Shown here: piece by piece, positions 20,913 through 32,010 of the stretch
Layout of the letters: each line of letters begins with the position of its first letter
How positions within the stretch are numbered: position 1 is the stretch's first letter
DNA from: Basidiobolus meristosporus CBS 931.73
Lineage: Eukaryota; Basidiobolomycota; Basidiobolomycetes; Basidiobolales; Basidiobolaceae
DNA length: 64,000 nt
Assembly (NCBI GenBank): GCA_002104905.1
Contig: MCFE01000109.1
Span: 1-64,000 of the forward strand
Direction of reading: 5' to 3'
Notes under the pieces: model-generated
Seen by the model: the letters and a program-made list of their open reading frames with translations, nothing else
Databases searched by the model: none
Told to the model about the DNA's origin: nothing
Made by a program: the position numbers and the translations under genes

Positions 20913-22457
20913 GTTAAAATTTTGTACTTCTTGTTAGTGGGTATATACCACAAGACTGCAAGGTAGTTTCAATGACGCTTACGTACCTTTTATTTGACAA
21001 ATCTATTTTGAGCACCTTGCTCTATCCTTGCAATGTCAAGTCATTTCCAAGTGCCCAGACTCTTTTCTTCAGCCCATTGACATTTTAGTGCTGAGTTAAG
21101 GGTATAGTGCAACAACCCGAATGAGTTACATGCGTCGTACCCCCCCCCATTGTGGCTTATTCAGAACTTTGCTAAATTCCCCATACATCACCAATTTTAA
21201 CTTGTTAGGGCTTTGTAAGGATTTCCCTGTAAAGTGTCTGTTGCTAATTTTCAACACTGCAAATAACAAAAGATGTAAATTTTCATATTGGTCGAAAGAG
21301 CTTGGATCGTTGTAATCAACCTTTTATATCGGCCTAGTGTTGATATAGTACTTAACATCTCGAGCATCCTTAGGTATAACATCATGATGTTGACGCGAAC
21401 AGCATTTTTATTTATGTGACTGATTCAACAGCTCACCAGATTTTCTCAAGGTCGATTGCTACTCGCCCCATTTAAACAACTTCGTAATACTGCACTTGTA
21501 ATACGCAATCATTAAGTAGCCTGCACCCTGACTAGTATATCGTATGGAACTTATTGGTTGTATGCTCGACTCGTAACAGCACCCGGAATTGGGCCTTGGT
21601 AACTAACACTTGAATTACAATATAAATACTAATAATTAATAGATATTCCGAAGCTGTCAAGTATATGTAAATGTAAAACAATGCATCTGAACACATCAAA
21701 TTGATAAGTGATATCACATCCACACACGAGCTTCTCTTGATCTCTCCACCAGATTAGATTTGAATGATATTTGGTGCATAAAACCTCAACGAATTATAAC
21801 TATATACAAGGCTTATATAATTCTTGTTGCCTTGAAACCAGGTGTAACAGGATGTCTACATGGTTAAGAATATAAAAAGGCTGGAATGCCTGAATTGAAC
21901 AGGAGTGAGCTTGTGTATAAACACATCACGTGGCATTACATGCTCATCACCACTGACATTCCGCAGATGTGACACCCGAATCCACCTGTAGCTTTTGGGA
22001 ATTGTTTGTGTGATTTGAACGAACTGGATTCATTCAGAAATCAAGAAATTGCCTAATTGCCTTCAGAATGAAAAATAACATCAAATCGAAGATCAGATTG
22101 TTGAGCTTGACTTTTGCTTTTTAAGATCATCACAAGGCTAGGTTGAGAAACACTGGTCACTGCTCTGTATTATTTAAGTAGAATATTCAGTTATGGGATT
22201 CTATTTATTTGATGCATTGGTCATACCATTGAGGAAGAACCTGACGGCTGATCTAGCCTATGCCAAATCTGGAATGAGACCTGGGTTAGGGTTGGGAATA
22301 CCCCTCGGAATAATGCCGATCTGTGCGGAATGATTGTCGACATGGAATGAATTAGTAAGAGGCAGACGGATGTTTATTTATATATTTACACGAGATTGCG
22401 ACAGTTACGTTGAATGTGCTAGCTTCCGGAGCTATGCTATAACATGCCGGAGCAATG
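20913..22457. other. Intergenic, no gene seen
   Basis: About 1.5 kb. It has a C-run at about 21139-21148 and a TATAAAAAGG-like box near 21872 with no ORF behind it. Confidence 0.45.
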
Positions 22458-23423
22458 CTAGACTACGAAACAAGAGGAATAGTCAGGCGGGCAGTCGAGT
22501 TTTACTGCGTAATAGCTGGGCAATTGGTCCATACCATTCAGGGCCTCCGGTGTGGAGCTATTGCTGGTGTTAGAGACAATATAGATCGGAAGAATCGACA
22601 GAATACTTCGGAGTTCACCATCAAGCTCAACTTGAATCCTGGCATATAGTATGTGATAGACTTTCATGTAGGGTGTTGTACAATGGAGATGGACTTCCTT
22701 TGGGGATTTTGGAATGGGAATACTGAGAAAGCTACTGTCCGAATTGCTCTCGATGGCTTTCGCACTGGTTTGCAGATGGCTTCTAACCACATCCCCTTCA
22801 GTGACGATATTTTTGTGGATCTTTTTGTACTCAGTTTTCTCGTCTAATCCTGCCCACACGCCCAACAGTCTGCACTTGCTACTAAGTAGGCGATGTTTGA
22901 AATAGATAGGGATACTGTCGCCAGGCGTGTATTCTGGACAGGGGATGATGATTTCGTAATCCACCAAATCGTTCCATGTGGCTTCTAGATGGGTATTGTA
23001 AGACATACATGCGAGGGGGTCGATGTCTCTACAAATATAGACGTCCTTTTGGGCGGTGATCTTGGGCCAGAAAAGCGAAGTCTCCATCGCTGCTTTCAAG
23101 CTGTACTGGATCTTTCCATAGCTTGCAGTGGCAGTCTCGGGGAGGTCGGCAGGAAGGGGAAACTCGAATGCGAATGTATGTTGTCCGGAGGCTTCCTCCA
23201 GGGAAAAGTGCCGCTTCTGTTCGAAAAGCACCTTGCGTGTAGCTTGTAGACCTCTGTTCAGTACGAATTCCCCACGAAAGGTTAATGAGATGTGCCGAGC
23301 ACCCAAGGAGGATGAAGAGACGAGGAGTACTTTCCCCCGGAGGAGGAACAGGGAGTTGGTGTCATCGTAGACACTCTTGTGGAATGTGTCTTGTTCTAGT
23401 TGAATCTCAAATCTTGGGCTCAT
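22458..23423 (-). CDS. Alpha-arrestin (ARRDC/ART family) with PPxY motif
   Basis: 321 aa from the ATG at 23423. An in-frame ATG at 23549 would add 42 aa with no arrestin similarity, and a TATAAAAA box (23461-23468) lies between the two, which favours 23423. Arrestin-N: FEIQLEQDTFHKSVY, the RGKVLLV strand, ISLTFRGEF, and HTFAFEFPLPADLPET (the classic F.F.LP..LP). Arrestin-C begins around YEIIIPCPEYTPGDSIPI. The C-terminal tail contains CPPDY, a PPxY ligand for WW domains of Nedd4/Rsp5-type ubiquitin ligases, and LPSYY. Such proteins recruit the ligase to plasma-membrane transporters for endocytosis. Cargo unknown; the nearby hexose and AEC transporters are only conjectural clients. It is shorter than many yeast ARTs. 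Confidence 0.87.
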   Translation of the reverse strand: MSPRFEIQLEQDTFHKSVYDDTNSLFLLRGKVLLVSSSSLGARHISLTFRGEFVLNRGLQATRKVLFEQKRHFSLEEASGQHTFAFEFPLPADLPETATASYGKIQYSLKAAMETSLFWPKITAQKDVYICRDIDPLACMSYNTHLEATWNDLVDYEIIIPCPEYTPGDSIPIYFKHRLLSSKCRLLGVWAGLDEKTEYKKIHKNIVTEGDVVRSHLQTSAKAIESNSDSSFLSIPIPKSPKEVHLHCTTPYMKVYHILYARIQVELDGELRSILSILPIYIVSNTSNSSTPEALNGMDQLPSYYAVKLDCPPDYSSCFVV

Positions 23424-23460
23424 TGGTGAAAAGTACGACGAGGAAACAGCAACCTGGGGA

Positions 23461-23468
23461 TTTTTATA
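23461..23468 (-). promoter_or_regulatory. TATA box of the arrestin gene
   Basis: TATAAAAA on the minus strand, about 40 bp upstream of the ATG at 23423. It decides the start choice. Confidence 0.6.
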
Positions 23469-23975
23469 GGCTTGGTTGATGGGAAAAGCAGTCCCGACGG
23501 GCCAGCATTCAGGCAGGTGTATGATGAAATGCCACGCAGGAACTGCCAAATGGAGATTAGCGGAACGGATAGCTAAATCATTAGGTCGGTCTCACTGTGC
23601 ACGACAAGGACGGAGCGATCTCAATCCTAAACACATTTCCGGATTTGGACACGATAACGACCAAACCCAAATTCGGTTAAGAGTGAAGTTGTTCTATCCA
23701 GTGGCACTCCGCATGTGCCAATCCCATCAACATCCCTCAACATCCCTCGACCAAGGTTCAGCTATCGCCGCTCAGTTATGGTTTGATGAATGTTGTAGGG
23801 GAAGTGCATATCATACTCAGTTTAATTGGAAACAGAGGTGTAATTCAGGCTGAGTTCCAGTAATTTCAGGCTCCAATCTGGATAGAGAAATCAACATTCA
23901 TACACTTCACAACTATAAAAAAGATCCGCCCCTCCTGCTGGGCGCCAAATCTCTTTCCCTCGTTGATTCCTAACT

Positions 23976-25079
23976 ATGGTTCATAAGGCTCTGGTTCAAG
24001 GCCTTCGCCTGGGCTCGAAGTTTGAGCCCGGAATCCTCATATTCTCCCGCGGGGTGTGTAGCTTGCTCATCTTTGCCATTTGGCTTGCATATTCGCTAAT
24101 ACAGTTGAGGAAAGTCCTAAATCCGCCGATTGGTTATGCAAATGAGGTGGTTCCATCCAAAATGTATGTTCCTACCATCACTGTTTCCGGCGCAAACGGC
24201 GAGTTGGCTGGAGTTGACCTATTGGTAGGCGGGTTTTACAACGACAACTCCACCGGTTTGAAGCCCATTGGAACTGTGCAAAGATACGATGATGCTAAAA
24301 CCGGTTCAACTACGTTTACCATCACACCGTATACTGCTCTTCGATTCGGCCTTGTGACTTCAGGCCAGGGCCGAGTTGTAAGTGGGGTCGCATTTGCTCT
24401 CTCAACCAACCAGACGCTTCCATACTTCCCCAGAGTAGGCGTAGTGTCTTCCAACACGGCTACAATAAACGAAACCATTTACTTGACCAGCCTGGATTTC
24501 AACCGGCACGCAAGAATTGGCATAGCTCAAGAGATTACCCAGGATCTACAGGGACGCACATGGACTGCGTACACCTCCCAGACGCAAGCGCTGTCGCTGC
24601 TATACTTCACAAACTTTCAATATGCCGGTCTTCTCCTCCCACTCAACGACCCCAGCAATGGTGACGATGAGTGGATAACGCAGAAGACAACAATGAAGCC
24701 GACATACACCTGGCTTGACCTGCTAAGTAGCATGAGTGGTACATTGCCCCTCGTGACCGGGGTGTATTACGTTTTGTTTGGGGTGGGTCGAGTGCAACCA
24801 TGGGGGATATTTCAAGCATACATTCTACGTCAACAGGTGCTATCCCAGGTTGATGAGCCCGTGTTGACCATCCCGGCGTATAAAAAAATCGGAAGCAAGA
24901 TCTACACAGACGACCAGCGGCCTCACGACGAAAAGAACCAGGTTGCCATCCAAATGCCGATGCCATTCGATTCGGACGTGCAGACCATCGAGGCTAGGAT
25001 CGCGCAGTTGGAGGCGTTCCAACAAAGAATGGAAATCTTCTATCTGAATCACCAGCTGTTCGAAAGCAAGAAGTTGTGA
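23976..25079 (+). CDS. Unknown membrane protein with two TM segments and a C-terminal coiled coil
   Basis: 367 aa, single exon, TATAAAA at 23914-23920. Not recognised. TM1 at about residues 26-46 (GVCSLLIFAIWLAYSLI). A long middle domain of about 200 aa has beta-type composition, three NxS/T sites (NDNST, NQT, NET), and is likely lumenal or extracellular. TM2 at about 252-272 (LPLVTGVYYVLFGVG). The C-terminal tail ends in a heptad-like helix (IEARIAQLEAFQQRMEIFYL). The layout, a single outward domain between two TM helices with a cytosolic coiled coil, is seen in lineage-specific families of early fungi; that comparison is from general knowledge. No enzyme motif. Confidence 0.78.
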   Translation: MVHKALVQGLRLGSKFEPGILIFSRGVCSLLIFAIWLAYSLIQLRKVLNPPIGYANEVVPSKMYVPTITVSGANGELAGVDLLVGGFYNDNSTGLKPIGTVQRYDDAKTGSTTFTITPYTALRFGLVTSGQGRVVSGVAFALSTNQTLPYFPRVGVVSSNTATINETIYLTSLDFNRHARIGIAQEITQDLQGRTWTAYTSQTQALSLLYFTNFQYAGLLLPLNDPSNGDDEWITQKTTMKPTYTWLDLLSSMSGTLPLVTGVYYVLFGVGRVQPWGIFQAYILRQQVLSQVDEPVLTIPAYKKIGSKIYTDDQRPHDEKNQVAIQMPMPFDSDVQTIEARIAQLEAFQQRMEIFYLNHQLFESKKL

Positions 25080-25305
25080 GTAAATATGCATGTAATAAAA
25101 ATGACCCAGAGCTGAGCCCGCCTGGTCCGCTTGTGGAATACACCAACAAGTATTGATCCCGCTGGACTCACCTGTGCGGTATTATAATTAATCTATCCGG
25201 ACCCATTATCATTTTACCAATCATGGAGTTTATTCAGTACGGAAGCAGACGATGGTACCAAGGCGTACTCAGGACAGACTGTACAATTGAATCAGAGTCG
25301 CTATT

Positions 25306-26299
25306 TTACACTGGGTTGAAGAAGAGGTCCGTGTGGACGGGGGTTTGGGGTGAGAGCAATTTATCAAAGATGCACTGCGTTCGCAGGTCCATGAACTGAT
25401 CACTATCGGTGACTATCCTGAGGCTATTGCTTGCGCAGCCAGCGGGCACATCCGGGATATTCAAGTGGCAGTTTTCATCTAGTAGCGGCTTCTCCTTGGG
25501 ACATATCACGTTCCATTTCTCCAGGTAGCGTAGCTCGTACATCTCCCACACAATGATCTCAAATAACTCGGTGGAGAACTCCACCATGGAAAGCATGCCA
25601 CCCGAGCCCTCCGTGGTCATTGCTCGCAGATGGTGCACCAGGCTCATGGATTCAAACCGACTGCGCACTAGACCCACCGTCATTCGTTGGTGGGTGTGCT
25701 CCTCCTCGCATAGAGTCAGATATTGAATCAGGAAATGCTTCATGTAGCGTTCACTCCATCTCAGCCGTAAACACAGATGCTTAAACACCTCCACGATGGC
25801 CTTAGGCTCCCAATGATTCGTCAGAAACTTCACGAACCGGGCGGTTTTGTTTGCTCTCTCTCCGATCACCAAGGTGGTGGTCAGCTGCACAATATTGAGT
25901 ATGGGCCAGTCCTTCGTCACCTCGGACACCAGAGAGGCGAATTTCGTGTGACCAACTCCCCAGTGGTAAAATAGCTTGATGAGGAGCTCAGCAATCTGCT
26001 GAATTGGCCAACCGTTGACCAGCCATCTGATGGCTGACGGGATGGATTCGGAATAGGAGTCGGACAACTCGTTGATCAATCTCTGCAAGTAATAGGCAAT
26101 GTAGTCTAGATTCTGCTCATTACGGATCCAACTGTAGAACTGGGTATTATATCTACTGTCCATGTCTAAAAAGAGGATTAATCATTCGAGGTGTGCGAGA
26201 ATGTTATGCCAGCCGTTTACCTCTCATGGTCTTTTCCACTTCTGCTATGTCGGTGTGAACATGTGGCGTGGGCTGAGGACCATCAAGGTTCTTGAACAT
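25306..26299 (-). CDS. Unknown alpha-helical protein, two exons
   Basis: Exons 26299-26221 and 26165-25306 (939 nt, 312 aa). The 55-nt intron (GTAAAC...TTTTTAG) joins MFKNLDGPQPTPHVHTDI.. in frame to DMDSRYNTQFYSWIRNE. I do not recognise a domain. The middle has repeated helical units with Trp (SAIRWLVNGWPIQQIAELLIKLFYHWG, ..VTKDWPILNIVQLTTTLVIG, ..LTNHWEPKAIVEVFKHL), about 33 aa apart, like an alpha-solenoid. No signal peptide or TM. A TATA-like box is at about 26390-26399. Confidence 0.75.
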
Positions 26300-27004
26300 G
26301 TTCGTCTAGAGGGAATAGAAATTGGTTGAATAGTAAAAGTGGTGGATCGTTCCAGACGAAAATAGAGTGTCTTTCGGCTCGGCCCTTGGTATTTATATAG
26401 AGACCGAGTATGAGAAATGTTTGTCCAGAGGCTGTGTCGATCGGAAAGTTTGATGTTATGGAACAATTATCATACAAGTCACCAGGTTTGAGGGGAGGAA
26501 TTTCCAAGCAAATCTTCCCAGAATCCGACCGAAATTACCAACCGTGTAGTGAATGAGATTGGTTTCATCTAGAGCTACGGGCTATGGGCTAGCGAAATGC
26601 GCTTTGATTTTCGACGGATGTGGAGGAGGTGGATCCATAACACGATATGCAAAATCTGCTTAATTCATCTATTTTGTTTCTCGTCAATCATTGTTTGCCC
26701 AGTGTTAGACAAACTGTGTGTGTAGAGTCATCAGACGCACGTTTCCCCTGAGAGTTGGATTGCAGCACTTCATTTAATCATTCAGGGAGATGAAGTGCTT
26801 AGCAATAGCCACACTTGCAAATTGTCCCAGTCCTTGAAGCAAAGGATATGCAATGTCGATATAGTTGGGAGAATGTGCTTTCTTTAGGGAGACACCCGCT
26901 TCTCCTCCTTCTCCAAGCCTTTATAAAGTGCGGGAGGATCGTCAAGGAATGATACTATTTGTCACGGTCACGGCTTCGCTCAACAACGCTCATCAACCTC
27001 AAGA

Positions 27005-28541
27005 ATGAGTAGTGATGCTACATTTGATATCAGCAGAATTGCCTGGACATCTGCTAAGCCCATCATAAAGATCATACTCAATGTAGGTAAGTACAGCAGG
27101 AATGCTATGCCACCCAGGCATCTTAACCGATTCATTCGATGTAGCGGCTGGATATATTCTTGCGAAGATTGGATTTATCACGCCCATGATAGCGAAATCC
27201 TTCTCCAAAGTAGCACTCTCTTCTGACTTCTCCCTGCCCTGCCACGGCTAACTCGATCTTTAGATAATAGTGAACTACATACTTCCATGCCTACTCTTCG
27301 TCAACATGGTGGAAAGCGTTCGGACCGATTATTTTCGTCAATTCGGGTAATTCATACTGTTTAGCGGAGTTGTCTCCAACCATTGAAACTCACACACCGT
27401 CAGGATTATGATGCTGATGGTGGTTTTCTACATATTTCTGGGTGCGATTTTTGGCACCCTATTTCGCGCATTTGCCACTTTGCCGCGCAATTTTCGAAAC
27501 GGGATCGTTGGTAAGCATCCACTTTACATCGATGATCAGAACAATGCTCATACCGCATCATAGCTGCAGCAATCTGGGGGAATTGGGTAAAGAACTTTTG
27601 ATTTGCATTTTGCTGCTGCCAGGGACTTACATGCGGATTAGGGTGATATTCCGCTTGCCGTTATGGTATCCTTAGGCGATACACCGCCATTCCGAGCAGG
27701 AGATCGTAGCCGGGGGATTGCATATCAGTCGGTCTTTCTTGTGCTCTTCAACGTAACCCTATTCATCATGGGCGGATTCAAGTTGATTCAGAGTGACTAC
27801 AGCGAATGCGTCTTGGAGAAAACGATTGAGGTTGAGGAGAAGTCACTCAATGGATCCTCTACGCTGTCACAAACCAAGGACCCTGCGCACCATGACCCAA
27901 CTGCTGCAGGATGCGAGACACTAGGCGACAACACGAAAGAGAGCGGGTACATCGACACCCATGTTGTGCTAGAGCCGTCAAAGTGGCAGGTTTGGCGAGA
28001 ACGGATAGCGGGCCTATTGGGGCTGATATTTGCCCCACCGAACCTGGCGGTTATCCTGGGGATTATTGTAGCGTTAGTCCCGATCTTCAAGACACAGTTT
28101 GTAAGGACCACACGTCCAGCACCAGAGCCAGCGCTGGAATTTGTATTTGCCTACATATATTCTGTTGGGGCAGCCTATGTTCCGCTTGCACTGGTGAATC
28201 TGGGTGCCGCCTTGGCCCGAATGGATTTTGTAGCCGTCCCGTTCGGAGTGTCCTTGCTGTTTGCTTTGACCAAACTTGTCCTCACCCCGGCAATCGGGAT
28301 ATCTTTTGTACTGCTTCTGGTGAGAGTGGCCAAGATCATCGACGCTGACGACAAACCGTTGATATTCCTCGCGATGTTTGCCTCGTGCGTTCCTACCGCC
28401 ACGACCATCATGGTGTTAACCCAGTTCTACAGCCCCGACGGGGAAGCCAAGGAGATTGCCTCCATCCTAATAGTTCAATACGCCCTTGGGGTATTCACGC
28501 TCATTGGCTCTATGATATTAATTTTCTACCTAATATCTTAA
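27005..28541 (+). CDS. Auxin efflux carrier (AEC/PIN-like) family membrane transporter, six exons
   Basis: Exons 27005-27086, 27145-27209, 27264-27346, 27404-27510, 27564-27586 and 27642-28541 (1260 nt, 419 aa). Five introns of 53-58 nt, all GT-AG, keep frame; exon 5 is only 23 nt. The N-terminal half has AGYILAKIGFITP and VNYILPCLLFVNM helices and the GNWGDIPLAV loop (compare N.GN.PLA). A hydrophilic, charged central loop (about residues 165-230) is followed by C-terminal helices PPNLAVILGIIVALVP, LVNLGAALA, VLTPAIGISFVLLL and ASCVPTATTIMVLTQFY (P.A...V.. motif). Fungal members are ER or vacuolar carriers of unclear substrate; the auxin name is historical. TATAAA at about 26921. Confidence 0.93.
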
Positions 28542-28679
28542 CATTCTCAACTGAACACTCATTGTATGCATATTGTAGACTTGTGTCACGACTAGTATAT
28601 AATACACACGCCACCGACACTTCAGTTCACCGTTTGACTGGTATTGAACAATAAAAAGCTAGGAGTTCGACGCAACACC

Positions 28680-28706
28680 AGCATCACCATCACCATCACC
28701 ATCATC
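28680..28706. repeat. ATC/CAC trinucleotide microsatellite
   Basis: About eight ATC units just downstream of the AEC gene. Confidence 0.8.
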
Positions 28707-28947
28707 AGGCCCCTTTTTTTCCTATTCCAAGAGAAAATCTTTTCCTGATGGATCACGTGGATTGGATCTTGGGTTCATGGCAAAAAGTTTGGAGATCGGA
28801 AACAAAAGTGTTGCTATGGGATAGACGAGTTCTTTCTCTTCTGAACTCAGTTCAACCACATTTGTAGACAAGGTTAGCGAATCCATGAATACATCCATTG
28901 ACCTGCACAGCTTGCTGACCCCCAATCTTCTTCCCCAGTCTTGAAAA

Positions 28948-29430
28948 ATGGAGGCTGTCCAAACTTTCGGTCGTAAGGTGGGTGCACTATCCTCGGACAA
29001 CGCCGTTGTTTCCCTTTGTTAAATCTTTTCTCTCCAGAAAACCGCTACTGCTGTTGCTTTCTGCAAACGTGGAAAGGGTATGATCCGTATCAACGGTTCC
29101 CCCATCGAGCTCGTCGAACCTGAAATCCTCAAGTTCAAGGTCTACGAGCCCATCCTCATCCTTGGTGAAGACAAATTCGCTGATGTTGATATCAGAGTTC
29201 GTGTCCGTGGTGGTGGTCACACTTCTCAAATCTACGCCATCCGTCAAGCCATTGCCAAGGCCATCGTCGCCTTCTACCAGAAGTTCGTTGATGAAGCTTC
29301 CAAGAAGGAGATCAAGGAGAAGCTCGTCGCCTACGACAGAACCCTTCTTGTCGCCGATCCCAGACGCTGCGAACCCAAGAAGTTCGGAGGTCCAGGTGCT
29401 CGTGCCAGATACCAAAAGTCCTACCGTTAA
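28948..29430 (+). CDS. RPS16: 40S ribosomal protein S16 (uS9)
   Basis: Exons 28948-28977 and 29038-29430 (423 nt, 140 aa), 60-nt intron. [10 protein letters not shown] joins to [28 protein letters not shown]. The protein ends [14 protein letters not shown], the universal uS9 C-terminal tail that reaches the decoding centre near P-site tRNA. Length is close to yeast and animal S16 (143-146 aa). First of four ribosomal-protein genes in a row; codon use is strongly C-ending, as expected of high expression. Confidence 0.97.
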
Positions 29431-29980
29431 ACCAGATTGGTTTATTGGTGTGTTTGTCTCTCTTTTCTGTAACATCGAGATTCTGTTGGAAATCCAATAA
29501 ATTCACTTGTCCTTTGCGATGAGAAGCCAAAACTCTTTCATTATCGAAGTCGTCTATCGTGATGCGTTACTATAGTTCCTTGGTGGTGCAGCATTGCTGC
29601 TATTCCCTGGCCATATGAGATGATATATTTCTCCCGCCCGAGTGATTTGTTTCGTTGGCAGCATTCCTCGAACCCTTGTGTTCTGTTGTCTGATGACTAT
29701 TCCTTTCCGACGAGGGCCAAACATTCCCGAGCACCACGACAGAAGCAAATTTTGGATTTCGTCCACGAGGGATTTCGAATAAACCAAAATCACAATAAAT
29801 CATGCGCATCAGAAAAATTAAGCAATTTATCGGGGAAATAACCAAGTAAAAATGACTAATGGCCTGCGATCAGAATTAGAAAGAAAATCGAGGAAAATAA
29901 TTGAGGCTTGCGTTATAAATGTTTTTGCTCTTGTGAATTCTCCTTCTCTTTCCCTCAGGTTCTTGTTGCTCTAGCAAACC
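29431..29980. other. Intergenic region and RPL13 promoter/leader
   Basis: No ORF supported. The 3' part (29940-29980) is pyrimidine-rich, like leaders of translation genes, and is the probable first, non-coding exon of RPL13. Confidence 0.5.
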
Positions 29981-30056
29981 GTATCCTTTGTGTTGGTTAC
30001 ATCCATCAATTCGCCTCATCCATTTGTTCAGTTGTTCCTTAACATTGTTTGTATAG
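29981..30056 (+). other. U12-type (minor spliceosome) GT-AG intron in the RPL13 5' leader
   Basis: 76 bp. The donor GTATCCTTTG matches the U12-type 5' splice consensus RTATCCTTT in full. TTCCTTAAC at 30035-30043 is the U12 branch-site consensus. The 3' end GTATAG lies about 14 nt beyond the branch A and 3 nt before the ATG. No U2-type donor (GTAAGT-like) is present here. It is non-coding, so there is no frame check; support comes from both motifs and their spacing. Confidence 0.85.
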
Positions 30057-30059
30057 AAG

Positions 30060-30758
30060 ATGAAGCACAACAATCAGTTGCCCAACAATCACTTCCGCAA
30101 GGATTGGCAATTACGTGTCAAGACTTGGTTTGATCAAGCTGGTCGTAAGAAGCGCAGAAGACTCAATCGCGTCCAAAAGGCTGCTCGTATTGCTCCTCGC
30201 CCCGTTGACGGCCTTCTTAGACCTGCCGTCAGATGCCCCACTGTCAAGTACAACACCAAGTTGAGAGCTGGCAAAGGTTTCACCTTGGAGGAGCTTAAGG
30301 TAGTACCAGATCGCTCAGCATTCGCCGCCAACCGGTATTAACGATTTTGGAAACTCGGCTAATAGGAAGCCGGTATCAGACGCAAGGAGGCTCTTACCAT
30401 CGGTATTTCCGTCGACCACCGTCGTCGTAACAAGTCCGAAGAGTCCTTGAGCTTGAACGTCCAACGCCTCAAGGCCTACAAGGCTAAGCTCATCGTCTTC
30501 CCCAAGAAGGCCGGTAAGCCCAAGAAGGGTGACAGCGAGGCCGCTGAGCTTGCTGAAGCCAAGCAACTCGCCGGTGCTGTTATGCCCGTTACCCAAGTCT
30601 ACTCCAAGGAGAAGGCCCGCAAGGTCACCGAGGAGGAGAAGACTGCCAGCGCTTACGCTACCCTCCGTAACGTTCGTTCCGAACAACGTTACCGTGGTAT
30701 CCGTGAGAAGCGTGCCAGACTCAAGGCCGAAGAGGAGGCTCAAAAGGTCAAGAAATAA
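30060..30758 (+). CDS. RPL13: 60S ribosomal protein L13 (eL13)
   Basis: Exons 30060-30299 and 30366-30758 (633 nt, 210 aa), with a 66-nt intron (GTAGTA...TAATAG). [26 protein letters not shown] and [21 protein letters not shown] are hallmark eL13 sequences; the basic C-terminus is [22 protein letters not shown]. Structural protein of the large subunit. A further, U12-type, intron sits in the leader, making its expression dependent on the minor spliceosome if real. Confidence 0.97.
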
Positions 30759-31149
30759 ATGTCAACATTTCTCGATTTTGATTCTTCCAGCAATACACAT
30801 TAATAAATATGCAACCTTATATCTGATCCTGTCTCATTATATATATGTGTGTATGTCAAAACATAACTCGTACAACCTGGTTTAAAGACCAAGAAGGAAA
30901 CTGCAACTGAGGTTAGGTCGTTAGTTGGAGGTTGTGCCATTCGATCATATCCGAGTGTGCGTATTTACAAACTGCATTCCTAACTAACTCTACACTTAGC
31001 TCTTAACCGATTCCTACTGTTTCCACAACATCTCATCATCTACTGTTCCACATCCATCAATTCAAGTCAGCATAAGAATGATTTGTTTTTTGGCAAAAGG
31101 AGATTTATTGGAGGGGATCAGTACATGCTTCATATTAATCCGAAGAGAT

Positions 31150-31548
31150 TTAGTTTTCTTGGGTACGAAGACGAGCGTTAGCGTTGGTAACCTTGACATT
31201 CAATTGTTGAGCGCGCTCGACAATGGAGATGCGGTTCTTGGAGCTGACGTTGTGAGCGATCTCGGCGGCATAGGTACGGTTTTGCATCAACAAAACCTCC
31301 AACTCCTTGACGCTGGAAACGACGAACTTCTTGAAGCCGTTGGGCATCAAGTGACGGGTCTTGCTGTTAGATCCATAACCGATCTTGGGCATAGGGATTT
31401 GTCCCTTGAATCTACGACGGACACGGTTATCGATACCCTTGGGCTTTCTCCAAGACTCCTTGACGGTCTTGTAGCGGTCAGATTGATGACGCTTGAAGGG
31501 CTTGGTGCGCTTCTTGACAATTGCGACCTTGTTAGTAGAGGAGACCAT
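31150..31548 (-). CDS. RPL32: 60S ribosomal protein L32 (eL32)
   Basis: 132 aa, coding part in one exon. [40 protein letters not shown] is the canonical eL32 N-terminal half; [12 protein letters not shown] and [23 protein letters not shown] follow. Normal length (about 130 aa). A 57-nt leader intron (31550-31606, GTATGAG...CTACAG) ends one base before the ATG; its donor is U2-type. It is convergent with RPL13. Confidence 0.97.
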   Translation of the reverse strand: MVSSTNKVAIVKKRTKPFKRHQSDRYKTVKESWRKPKGIDNRVRRRFKGQIPMPKIGYGSNSKTRHLMPNGFKKFVVSSVKELEVLLMQNRTYAAEIAHNVSSKNRISIVERAQQLNVKVTNANARLRTQEN

Positions 31549-31549
31549 T

Positions 31550-31606
31550 CTGTAGAGTATGTCAGTTCAGCCGGAGTTCAGTTGGAATCAATGGATGGAC
31601 TCATAC
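31550..31606 (-). other. Leader intron of RPL32 (U2-type)
   Basis: Minus strand GTATGAGTCC to CTACAG, 57 bp, located directly before the start codon. No U12 branch motif. Confidence 0.7.
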
Positions 31607-32010
31607 CTTGCTCACGAAGTCAGATGGATTTCCGGAAGAGAAAGAGGGAACTCTGCTTTTTTCCATAACTTTTATTGAGATTCTCCTGATGGATGATCCT
31701 CCTGGGATCACGTGACGTGAAAGAAATTTCTCCTCGACCATCCAACAACACCGCCAGGGTTTTGCGGGGTGCAGGAAATATATTCGGTCTCGGTGCTCGG
31801 AGTCTGGGATGGTGTCGATTCGATTCAACGAATGTACATGTATGGCACAATAGACGCTATCACATTAAGCGCAGAGTGTAGTTCTGGATATCACATTAAG
31901 CGTAGTGTAGTTCTGGTATGAAGCAGAAGGTACTTTATTATCTAAATGACCATCAGGGAAGGATGACTTGGTAATAGTGGTCGTTTCGAGACGTGGCTTG
32001 GTGAGATGGT

